Of a stretch of DNA of 64,000 nucleotides, positions 54,469 through 64,000 are shown piece by piece. This DNA comes from Xenopus tropicalis (lineage: Eukaryota > Chordata > Amphibia > Anura > Pipidae). The number at the start of each line of letters is the position of its first letter. Within the stretch, counting starts at the first letter, position 1. The stretch covers positions 147,144,545-147,208,544 of the forward strand of contig NC_030680.2 in the NCBI RefSeq assembly GCF_000004195.4, read 5' to 3'. A model generated the notes under the pieces. That model was given only the letters and a program-made list of their open reading frames with translations. It was not told where the DNA came from and did no database searches. Both the position numbers and the translations under genes were made by a program.

Positions 54469-54995
54469 TAGTGATAGGCGAAATGTTTTGCCAGGCATGG
54501 ATTTGTGGCGAATTTCCACGTTTCGGCATTAGCGGATTGTTTTGCGAAACAGATGAAAAAATTCGCTGCGCGTCCAAAAATTGTCGCCCGCGACAAAAGA
54601 ATAGCTGCGGGCGACAAAATAATAGCTGCGGGCGACAAAATAATAGCTGCGGGCATCAAAAGAATAGCCGTGGATGACAAAAGAATAGCCGCGGGCGACA
54701 AAAGAATAGCCACAGGCGACAAAAGAATAGCCGCGGGCAAAAAAATAATAGCCGCAGGCGAAAAAATAATAGCCTCGGGCGACAAAAGAATAGCTGCGGC
54801 CGACAAAAGAAAAGCCTCGGGCGACAAAAGAATAGCCGCGGGCAACAAAAGAATAGCCGCGGGCGACAAAAGAATAGCCGCGGGCGACAAAAGAATAGCT
54901 GCGGGCGACAATGTTTTTTCTAATGCGCAACATTTTCGTTGTTTCGCAAATTTTTCGCCGTTTCGCAAATCTTTTGACAGATTCGCACATCACTA
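54469..54995. mobile_element. Family F copy 19 with internal minisatellite
   Basis: Begins TAGTGATAGGCGAAATG and ends ATTCGCACATCACTA. Flanks TTTTTAAT (54461-54468) and TTTGTAAT (54996-55003) match 7/8. The core at 54585-54910 is a ~21-bp array (GCGGGCGACAAAAGAATAGCC). Frames of 165-206 codons are artefacts. Confidence 0.9.
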
Positions 54996-55712
54996 TTTGT
55001 AATGCCCAAATGTCACTTTTCGTAAATAAAAAAACTGGATCTGGACACATTTTGCACCATGTTCTGCGACATCGGAGGCTCGTATCCGAGGGCTCCGACA
55101 ATAATAGCCACCGTGAAGACTGCCAGGCAATGAATTCAATTGCATCCAAAGAATTCTATGAATACATACCATTATGTTGTCAAATGGAACAAGAATATAC
55201 TGCTGCCACAAAATCCAATATAAATTTTAAGCTGTTTTGCAGTCGTTTGCTATTCCTGTCAGCGCATATTTGCTTTTGAAGTTCTCCAAGACAAGTTATG
55301 GCTTAACGTGGTTATTTTATAACCCCGGTCTTTTGAAATGTTGCTTTGGATAACTAGCGCCTATTTATGCGGCTCTACTTTCTATCAGCAATAAATAATT
55401 GTGTCATGAACCTTTTAACAAATCTTGATAGGCTGTCCGCTGAAGCAGGGAATTCCAATTTCGTACTTGTTTGGAGTGACAATGCTGCGTGCCTGCTGCT
55501 TATGCCTTTGGATTTCCATAAAGATCACTTGTGGGATCATTCGGCTTGTAAACAAATTCTGCAACATGCACAGAAGCAAATCAGCACTTCTCTCATTTAG
55601 CTAAATATTATCTACATATTCGGGGCTTGCGTCTGCATACGGTTCCTTGCTTTGTGGCAGCCGAATGCCTAGCGGAAAAGTGATGATTCTAATACATTAT
55701 CCAATAATTCTT
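54996..55712. other. Apparently single-copy island, no confirmed gene
   Basis: Includes an imperfect inverted repeat (CGGAGGCTCG...CGAGGGCTCCG near 55072). A short minus-strand open stretch, VFTVAIIVGALGYEPP, lies near 55075-55120 but ends after about 40 codons without clear splice sites. Confidence 0.35.
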
Positions 55713-56545
55713 AGGCAGTAGTTGGGATCAAGTACAGGTACTGTTTTATTATTACAGAGAAAAGGGAATCATTTAACCATTAAATAAACCCAATAGGGCT
55801 GTTCTGCCCCAATAAGGGGTAATTATATCTTAGTTGGGATCAAGTACAGGTACTGTTTTATTATTACAGAGAAAAGGGAATCATTTAACCATTAAATAAA
55901 CCCAATAGGGCTGTTCTGCCCCCAATAAGGGGTAATTATATCTTAGTTGGGATCAAGTACAGGTACTGTTTTATTATTACAGAGAAAAGGGAATCATTTA
56001 ACCATTAAATAAACCCAATAGGGCTGTTCTGCCCCCAATAAGGGGTAATTATATCTTAGTTGGGATCAAGTACAGGTACTGTTTTATTATTACAGAGAAA
56101 GGGGAATCATTTAACCATGAAATAAACCCAATAGGGCTGTTCTGCCCCCAATAAGGGGTAATTATATCTTAGTTGGGATCAAGTACAGGTACTGTTTTAT
56201 TATTACAGAGAAAAGGGAATCATTTAACCATTAAATAAACCCAATAGGGCTGTTCTGCCCCCAATAAGGGGTAATTATATCTTAGTTGGGATCAAGTACA
56301 GGTACTGTTTTATTATTACAGAGAAAAGGGAATCATTTAACCATGAAATAAACCCAATAGGGCTGTTCTGCCCCAATAAGGGGTAATTATATCTTAGTTG
56401 GGATCAAGTACAGGTACTGTTTTATTATTACAGAGAAAAGGGAATCATTTAACCATTAAATGAACCCAATAGGGCTGTTCTGCCCCCAATAAGGGGTAAT
56501 TATATCTTAGTTGAGGTCAAATTCAAGGTACTGTTTTATTATTAC
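55713..56545 (+). repeat. Satellite A array 7 (about 7.3 units), no caps
   Basis: Starts within a unit at GTAGTTGGGATCAAGTAC. It ends in a diverged unit (GAGGTCAAATTCAAGGTACT) directly at a family F element. Confidence 0.95.
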
Positions 56546-56745
56546 TAGTGATGAGCGAATCTGTCCCGTTTTGCTTCTCTGAAAAATTCACAAAACTGTG
56601 AAAAAATCCAGAAAACGGCAAAAAATTCACGAAACACGGCTATCGTTCAACTTTTTTGACAAGTTCAACTTATTTGATGCATGCAACTATTTTTTTTATA
56701 CGCGACCATGACATTTTCCATCTTATACCAAATACTGGCTTTTTT
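56546..56745. mobile_element. Family F copy, right end missing
   Basis: TAGTGATGAGCGAATCTGTC start in the last TTATTA of the satellite; the family body fades by about 56745. Confidence 0.7.
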
Positions 56746-57203
56746 TTTTAATTTTAGAGATTTTCTTTTTTTTTTGCCTAGAGAAGAAGTCACTGGAACA
56801 TATCTGCAGAACAGAAAAATATGACATTGACACTGCAATAATAAAGTAATAACACAAACATAACAAAATTGATATGTTCATTTTATGAGAAGAACACGTT
56901 TAAGTGAATTCTAAGTTAGACATCTATGTGACATGTGTCAGGTTTGTGTCATTTCTTTCACTCTAACGACAGAAATAGGATCAGGAACTTTGTTGCAACA
57001 TGTCAGGTATCAAAATTGGGACAGGAACCAAAAATATATCACGGGCGCCTCTACTGGGTAATATGGTAGGAACAGAGCAAATCAGATAGAAATAAGATAG
57101 AAATAAAAATAAGTCCCATCCCATTCAACTTTCAAAAACCCTCTACAAGCTCAATGCGATGGACTAACCATTAGACTTGCTTATGAATAATACAATTATA
57201 TTA
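56746..57203. other. No gene seen
   Basis: AT-rich low-copy sequence with T-runs. Confidence 0.4.
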
Positions 57204-58120
57204 TGTTACCCTATTTGGCTATGAAATAGTCAAAACTCAGGTTAGTATGGTTTAAAGCATGGGGTGTATGTGACTCTCTAGACAGGATGGGCCTTCGCTT
57301 TGTGCAATTTAGCAAAGATGGATGTCAGAAGGTTCTTGCAGTTGAACTATAGTACAGTTAATTGTCAGAGACAAATGAATCAGCAGGGTTATACTCACAA
57401 ATGGAGATACAGATGTTATAGGATAGTACACTCTGAGGACAACAAAGAGAATGCACACTAGTTTATCCCACCTCCTTTAGAGTCTGGGCAGGGTAAATGC
57501 ACCTGGTCAGCTTGGCACCCCTATGGAAGCAGTCAGGATAGATATCTGAGTCCTCAGGTTGATAACCCCTAGCTTGAGAGTCCTACTGCCGACTGTGGAT
57601 CAGGGTTTAGGTACTGCCTGTCTCCCATGTCTTAACCGTGGCCCTACGCTGAAGCAACATTGCCTGTATGGAAGGTACTTCCAACTGCTTTCCTTGGTGG
57701 AGCCTAAACTGCACTTGCTTCCTTCCCTCTCTATCTCACTCTCCTAGAGAGTGCTCGACAAGAGTAACTATCTAAAAGAAAAAAAAAAAGATATACAGCT
57801 GGTCCTCTTTCACGGGGCTCTGTTCCAAATTCCTCTAGAGTATAGAGTCGGTACTCTAGGGCAATAATGCTTTACTGGGGCCTATTCTTATCCCAGGCTC
57901 AATGGACTTTCACCTGAGACACAGAAGCAGCCAAAGAGGAAGCCACACCCTCCTGCTAAACACTATATGAGAGTGCAAGGGGTGTGATCAACACATAAAC
58001 CAATAAGGTATAAGTGCAAAGGATAAACTAGATATATGGGACTTTGTCCAGTAACAGCGGAAATAAAGAAGTGGTAGGGGTTAAAGCCATAGGGGCAGAT
58101 TAACCCTATGGGTCCCTACA
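57204..58120 (+). mobile_element. LTR-like repeat, longer copy
   Basis: TGTTACCCTATTTGGCTATG to TAACCCTATGGGTCCCTACA, a TGT...ACA segment of 917 bp homologous to 38917-39423. It contains CACTATATGAGAGTGCAAGG (possible TATA region). No flanking 5-bp duplication was confirmed and there is no internal coding domain nearby, so if an LTR it is solo. Confidence 0.5.
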
Positions 58121-58604
58121 TTTAAGTTACATTAAACACCATAATCATTTTCACAAAACTAAGGGGAGCGTTTTTGTGCTTTTAGAGTTTATTGAAACCA
58201 TAACTACCACAACTCATTTGCAAGAATGTCAGTTATTTACAGTATCAAAAGATCTGAATTGAAAAAAGCAGGAACAAAAAACGAAGTGAAGAAAAATACG
58301 TAAACAGCAACTTTTTCGCACAGATGACAGTGTAAGAAAAACCCCCGAAAACCTTAAAAACCCCAAAACAAAGAAAGATCTTCCATTTATAAAAGGGACA
58401 TCTGCTATTGACTTCTACATTATCTTGACAGTTTCTTGATGTAGTATTTTTTCTCTCAGACTTGTAATGGTTTTGTCACATAATTAATTGTGAAAAATTG
58501 TTTGTTTTTTTTCTGGGACAAAATCGTATACAAAATAAAATGAATGTGAAATGCCCCCCTAAATCCACAACTAGTTTAGAGTAGAACGAGTATTGTGTGA
58601 TAAG
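58121..58604. other. No gene seen
   Basis: AT-rich low-copy sequence. Confidence 0.4.
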
Positions 58605-58834
58605 TAGTGATGAGCGAATTTTTTCGCCAGGAATGGATTCGCAGCGAATTTCTGCATTTTGCTATTGGCAAATTTTTTCACAAAACTTCCGTGGAAATTC
58701 CCCGTGGTCAAAAAGACGCGGTTGCGTCAAATTGGGCATGGTCAGAAAAGACGTGGACGTCGAAAAAGTCGCACAATAAATGTGTTTTGCTAATTTTATA
58801 GTGAAGCGAAATGAGACAGATTCGCTCATCACTA
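58605..58834. mobile_element. Family F copy 21
   Basis: TAGTGATGAGCGAATTTTTT to GATTCGCTCATCACTA; flanks GTGATAAG and ATGATAAG match 7/8. Confidence 0.9.
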
Positions 58835-58975
58835 ATGATAAGTTGAAATATAATTATTTAATTATTGGTACTATTTTTTAATTTAATAAAATGCTTCTAC
58901 TATTCAGGTAAAAATGATCTATCCACCTATCTATCAATGACCTGTCTCCAACAAGGAGTAAATTAGGCTGGTTAG

Positions 58976-59230
58976 TAGTGATGAGCATTGGCGAATTGTT
59001 TCGCGAAACTTGTGTAAAAATTTGCAGCGGAAAAATTCGTTGCGCAGAATTTTTTTTTTCTTGCGCGTCAAATTGGTCGTGTCAAAAAACGTGGGTGACA
59101 AAGAATAAGACGCGACCAAAAAAAATCGTGTGACAAATGCATTTCGGGAATTTTTCGTAGTTTCGTGAATTTTCTTGCCATTTTGCACATTTTATGGCGA
59201 AGTGAAATGGGACAGATTCGCTCATCACTA
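58976..59230. mobile_element. Family F copy 22
   Basis: TAGTGATGAGCATTGGCG to ATTCGCTCATCACTA; flanks CTGGTTAG (58968-58975) and CTGATTAG (59231-59238) match 7/8. A deletion joins the left end to the interior. Confidence 0.88.
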
Positions 59231-59240
59231 CTGATTAGAA

Positions 59241-59546
59241 CAGGGATCCCCAACCAGTGGCTCAGGGGCAACATGTTGCTCCCCAACCCCTTGGATGTTG
59301 CTCTCAGTGCCCCCAAACCAGGGAGTTATTTTTGAATTCCTGACTTGGGGGCAAGTTTTGGTTGAATAAAAACAAGATTTCCTACCAAATAAAGCCCCTG
59401 TAAGCTGATAGGGTGCATAGAGGCCCCTAATAGCCAATCACAGCCCTTATTTGGCTCCTCCATGAACTTTTATGGTGCTTGTGTTGCTCCCCAAGTCTTT
59501 TTACAGTTGACTATGGCTCACGAGTAAGAAAGGTTGGGGACCCCAG
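59241..59546. mobile_element. hAT-like MITE (CAGGGATCCCCAACC ends)
   Basis: Inverted ends CAGGGATCCCCAACC and GGTTGGGGACCCCAG. Flanks GATTAGAA (59233-59240) and GGTTAGAA (59547-59554) match 7/8. Its left target duplication overlaps the right one of the family F copy before it. No coding capacity. Confidence 0.85.
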
Positions 59547-60008
59547 GGTTAGAAAGATGACCAATAAGCTGCTAGGGAAGGGATATGCCATTAGTATGGA
59601 AAGAGAGCTCCATGCAGTATAAACAACATGGCAAGTGAAAACATACCTGGTAGTTTTACCCTGACCTCTCCCACCTACCTGAAGAATTTACAAGGGGGCC
59701 AAATGGGTATTTGCTCTACTAGATTCTCATTGAGACCCACATTGAAGGTTAATTATAATGAGAATTGGGGTGCACTTATTTGCTATCCAAGATATTCTTT
59801 GATTTATGGTTGAATGACTAATACAGCTGCGTGCCGTATGGATCTGAAACAGAACGCACGCACAAAAATAGAAATAAAATCAGGCTGTTTGACATCACTT
59901 CTTATGCCCTTTGTACCAAAATGTAACATTTTTATTAATAGTGACCAGAAATGTTTTCTAAAGGTAACTAGTACAGATAACTGACCTGAATATGCCACAA
60001 AGTATTTG
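59547..60008. other. No gene seen
   Basis: AT-rich low-copy spacer. Confidence 0.4.
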
Positions 60009-60226
60009 TAGAGATGAGCGAATCTGTCCTGTTTTGCCCAAAAATTTCCGAAAATGCTGAGAAATTCTGGAAGAGAAGAAAATTCGCGAAATGCGGATAC
60101 TCCCCGACTTTTTTGCCATGGATGTGTCTTTTTTAAAGCAACCACGACTTTACTTTTTACACGACCGTGAATTTTCCTCACTTGTTGAATTTTTGAGTTT
60201 CTTGACAAAATTCTTCAAAAGCGAAA
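60009..60226. mobile_element. Family F copy 23, truncated by family D array
   Basis: TAGAGATGAGCGAATCTGTC start. The body ends at TTCAAAAGCGAAATG, where 52-bp units begin without a transition. Confidence 0.75.
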
Positions 60227-61685
60227 TGTCTCCCATAGGGCTCAATGGCACTCTGCAGCTCCAACCTGGCCCAAGGAAAGTCTCCCATAGGGCTCAATGG
60301 CACTCTGCAGCTCCAACCCGGCCCAAGGAAAGTCTCCCATAGGGCTCAATGGCACTCTGCAGCTCCAACCCGGCCCAAGGAAAGTCTCCCATAGGGCTCA
60401 ATGGCACTCTGCAGCTCCAACCCGGCCCAAGGAAAGCCTCCCATAGGGCTCAATGGCACTCTGCAGCTCCAACCCGGCCCAAGGAAAGTCTCCCATAGGG
60501 CTCAATGGCACTCTGCAGCTCCAACCTGGCCCAAGGAAAGTCTCCCATAGGGCTCAATGGCACTCTGCAGCTCCAACCCGGCCCAAGGAAAGTCTCCCAT
60601 AGGGCTCAATGGCACTCTGCAGCTCCAACCTGGCCCAAGGAAAGTCTCCCATAGGGCTCAATGGCACTCTGCAGCTCCAACCCGGCCCAAGGAAAGTCTC
60701 CCATAGGGCTCAATGGCACTCTGCAGCTCCAACCTGGCCCAAGGAAAGCCTCCCATAGGGCTCAATGGCACTCTGCAGCTCCAACCCGGCCCAAGGAAAG
60801 TCTCCCATAGGGCTCAATGGCACTCTGCAGCTCCAACCCGGCCCAAGGAAAGTCTCCCATAGGGCTCAATGGCACTCTGCAGCTCCAACCCGGCCCAAGG
60901 AAAGTCTCCCATAGGGCTCAATGGCACTCTGCAGCTCCAACCCGGCCCAAGGAAAGCCTCCCATAGGGCTCAATGGCACTCTGCAGCTCCAACCCGGCCC
61001 AAGGAAAGTCTCCCATAGGGCTCAATGGCACTCTGCAGCTCCAACCCGGCCCAAGGAAAGTCTCCCATAGGGCTCAATGGCACTCTGCAGCTCCAACCCG
61101 GCCCAAGGAAAGTCTCCCATAGGGCTCAATGGCACTCTGCAGCTCCAACCCGGCCCAAGGAAAGTCTCCCATAGGGCTCAATGGCACTCTGCAGCTCCAA
61201 CCCGGCCCAAGGAAAGTCTCCCATAGGGCTCAATGGCACTCTGCAGCTCCAACCCGGCCCAAGGAAAGTCTCCCATAGGGCTCAATGGCACTCTGCAGCT
61301 CCAACCCGGCCCAAGGAAAGTCTCCCATAGGGCTCAATGGCACTCTGCAGCTCTAACCCGGCCCAAGGAAAGTCTCCCATAGGGCTCAATGGCACTCTGC
61401 AGCTCCAACCCGGCCCAAGGAAAGTCTCCCATAGGGCTCAATGGCACTCTGCAGCTCCAACCCGGCCCAAGGAAAGTCTCCCATAGGGCTCAATGGCACT
61501 CTGCAGCTCCAACCCGGCCCAAGGAAAGTCTCCCATAGGGCTCAATGGCACTCTGCAGCTCCAACCCGGCCCAAGGAAAGCCTCCCATAGGGCTCAATGG
61601 CACTCTGCAGCTCCAACCCGGCCCAAGGAAAGTCTCCCATAGGGCTCAATGGCACTCTGCAGCTCCAACCCAGCCCAAGGAAAGT
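60227..61685 (+). repeat. Family D array 2 (52-bp unit, about 28 copies)
   Basis: Same unit as 44178-45985. AACCTGG variants near 60525, 60629 and 60733 are 104 bp apart, indicating local dimer duplication. Open frames are artefacts. Confidence 0.97.
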
Positions 61686-61893
61686 CACCATACCGAAGCT
61701 TGAATGAATCCGAAACTTTTGTACTTGATGTGACAAATACATTTTTGCTGCGTAAGTTTTGTCGCACAGTACAAAAAAGTCGCACAAATTATTGAAAAAA
61801 AATGCAGAAAATACGCACAATTCTTTAAATTAGAAAAAATAAAAAAAAATTGTATTCGGACTCAATCGTACTTTGATAAATGTGCCCCATATG
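61686..61893. mobile_element. MITE end following family D array
   Basis: A flank ending GTACTTTGATAAATGTGCCCC, which matches the terminal motif GGGGCACATTTA-C/T- of the family E elements in inverse orientation. It suggests families D and E share one element type. Confidence 0.65.
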
Positions 61894-62554
61894 TTAACAT
61901 TATAAGAAATATGTTTTATTTTCTCGGGTTAAATGTTAATGTACTATAATTTCATATATTTGACATTTATTTGAAAAGAGACAGGCCAAAGCAACATGCA
62001 TTGTTCTGACAGGTTTGTCTTATATTTATTTTTGTACATATTTATTTTACCCAAATGTGTTATTTTTGTAAGGATAAAAGTCAAGATGACACAGTGAAGA
62101 TTTATAAATCTTCAAGGTTGGGATTTGAATGCAATTCATCACAAAAACGTGCTTTGTCTTTCCCACAATGGCAGGTTTTTGTTTAAGGATTGCTTTTTGG
62201 CCATGGTTTATCAAATTGAATTTGTAAAAAATAAAATATGTTAAATCTTGGCACCTAAAACTTACTGAGATCGTAGAAGTCAATGGGAAATGTAACCTTT
62301 TAGACACAATAATCACATCTCTTTCTGCATTTTTGCTGTTTTCTTTCATGGATACATGGATCATTTTTCTCTATGATCACAATTAAGACATTTAAGATTT
62401 TTCAGAACTATGTTTATCAAAGGGAAAAATGGTTTGTTAATTCAAGGCAGATAGTTCTTTTTTTTTTCTCTTACCCTCAGTTTCTTTTCCATTCACACTT
62501 ACCTGTGTTATTCTTATTTATTTTGGACTAAAATCAAGGGGGTCCACATTATAT
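61894..62554. other. No gene seen
   Basis: AT-rich low-copy sequence; a 105-codon minus frame has no recognised domain. Confidence 0.4.
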
Positions 62555-63392
62555 ACAGGTATGGGATCCCTTATCCGGAAACCCATTATCCAGAAAGCTC
62601 CAAATTACGGAAAGCCTGTCTCCCATAGACTCCATTTTAATCAAATAATTGAGAATTTTAGAACTGATTTGCTTTTTCTCTGTAATAATAAAACAGTACC
62701 TGTACTTGATCCCAACTAAGATATAATTACCCCTTATTGGGGCAGAACAGCCCTATTGGGTTTATTTCATGGTTAAATGATTCCCTTTTCTCTGTAATAA
62801 TAAAACAGTACCTGTACTTGATCCCAACTAAGATATAATTACCCCTTATTGGGGCAGAACAGCCCTATTGGGTTTATTTAATGGTTAAATGATTCCCTTT
62901 TCTCTGTAATAATAAAACAGTACCTGTACTTGATCCCAACTAAGATATAATTACCCCTTATTGGGGCAGAACAGCCCTGTTGGGTTTATTTAATGGTTAA
63001 ATGATTCCCTTTTCTCTGTAATAATAAAACAGTACCTGTACTTGATCCCAACTAAGATATAATTACCCCTTATTGGGGCAGAACAGCCCTATTGGGTTTA
63101 TTTAATGGTTAAATGATTCCCTTTTCTCTGTAATAATAAAACAATACCTGTACTTGATCCCAACTAAGATATAATTACCCCTTATTGGGGCAGAACAGCC
63201 CTATTGGGTTTATTTAATGGTTAAATGATTCCCTTTTCTCTGTAATAATAAAACAATACCTGTACTTGATCCCAACTAAGATATAATTACCCCTTATTGG
63301 GGGCAGAACAGCCCTATTGGGTTTATTTAATGGTTAAATGATTCCCTTTTCTCTGTAATAATAAAACAGTACCTGTACTTGATCCCAACTAA
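62555..63392 (-). repeat. Satellite A array 8, inverted, with cap (about 6.4 units)
   Basis: The cap ACAGGTATGGGATCCCTTAT with CCATTATCCAGAAAGCTCC precedes inverted 113-bp units from about 62672. The array stops inside a unit at CAACTAAG with no second cap. Confidence 0.95.
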
Positions 63393-64000
63393 GCTATGGG
63401 GTAGGGATTATTTCCAGGCTATAGTGGGGATAATGAAGTCGGTTCTACCCCAGTGCCTTCCAAATACTCTTGTAATTGTTCACTGCCTGCCACTGTATGT
63501 TTAATAAAAATGTCTTTTGTATAACATGATATAATGCACCCAAAAAAAAGCATTGTTGCCTCAGAAACATCTAACAATTCTCTATTAAATTATTTCTTTA
63601 TGGTTTAGTCTTAGGAGACCATTTTTTTTTTTTAACTCAAATCAAATTTTTAGTGCAAAAAGTCGCAGAGAAAAAATGCTTTGCCAAGATTTACTATGCG
63701 TCTAAATGGAAATTTGATTCACCAGGTTAAAGTTGCCTAGGTCATGTAGAAGCCAATGGCAAAGTTCTCTTCCCTCTCCTTGAAGTTCTTTCTTTTGTCT
63801 TGAAACTTTAGAGATTTGCTGGGTTTTCTCTGAAAACTCGACTTTTTCAAATTGTAGCAGTGACAATTCAATAAATTAGAGATTTTGAAAGTGAAAAATT
63901 AAAAAAAAAAAAATATTGAGATTTAGTAACTGCGCCCCCAAGAGTCTATCCATCAAATCTTGATTTGGTTTGATATTCTGCCAGATAAATTCTTAAGATC
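63393..64000. other. MITE-like sequence, no gene
   Basis: From about 63600, T- and A-rich sequence ends in ATTTAGTAACTGCGCCCCC near 63935, resembling the GGGGCxCAxTTACTAA terminal motif of the family E elements. The remainder is low-copy. Confidence 0.45.

Noticed and set aside
55005..55130. Short hydrophobic minus-strand stretch VFTVAIIVGALGYEPP as a possible exon
   Set aside because: About 40 codons bounded by stops, weak acceptor and no donor; insufficient evidence.
54529..55149. 206 aa minus-strand frame
   Set aside because: Mostly minisatellite; the non-repeat part has no recognised domain.

Overview
The window looks like a piece of a Xenopus (clawed frog) nuclear genome. It is AT-rich and carries no bacterial-type gene organisation. 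It is crowded with short non-autonomous DNA transposons and with tandem arrays that sit inside such elements. The genus is inferred from my recognition of these repeat families; no search was run.

The only extended protein-coding unit is a tyrosine-recombinase retrotransposon of the DIRS/Ngaro order, on the minus strand at about 20.46-26.39 kb. In transcription order it encodes a Gag-like ORF1 (839 aa, with an Arg/Ser-rich domain and a CCCH plus CCHC-like zinc module), a reverse transcriptase/RNase H (589 aa), a tyrosine recombinase split by one frameshift, and an SGNH-type hydrolase (194 aa). ORF1/RT and RT/YR overlap in different frames. No methyltransferase domain is seen, and an SGNH hydrolase is present; both favour Ngaro over DIRS1. 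I could not delimit its split direct repeats.

Other coding traces are a decayed CR1-type LINE fragment (11.5-11.75 kb, +) and one candidate spliced host exon (37.25-37.36 kb, -) with good splice sites on both sides.

The rest is repeats. Family A is a 113-bp satellite in eight arrays, several capped by terminal sequences of a mobile element. Family B is a 135-bp satellite (two arrays). Family C has a 240-bp unit (five loci). Family D has a 52-bp unit (two arrays) and family E a 45-bp unit (two arrays). Family F is a hAT-type MITE with TAGTGATGAGCGAA ends; at least a dozen copies here have recognisable 8-bp target duplications, and six carry expanded internal minisatellites. Family G has a ~130-bp unit in a dimeric higher-order pattern. 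Family H has a 71-bp unit. There are also 13-, 19- and 22-bp minisatellites and several other MITEs and LTR-like repeats.

Between the repeats lie islands of apparently single-copy, AT-rich DNA (for example 7.4-8.1, 12.76-13.7, 18.5-19.1, 29.4-29.97, 31.9-32.78, 34.9-35.33, 46.0-47.07 and 55.0-55.7 kb). They have no convincing genes. The layout fits a large intron or a gene desert. The points most worth checking are the retrotransposon's accessory domains and recoding, a 240-bp palindromic insertion with an exact 16-bp target duplication, the higher-order satellite structure, and the orphan exon.
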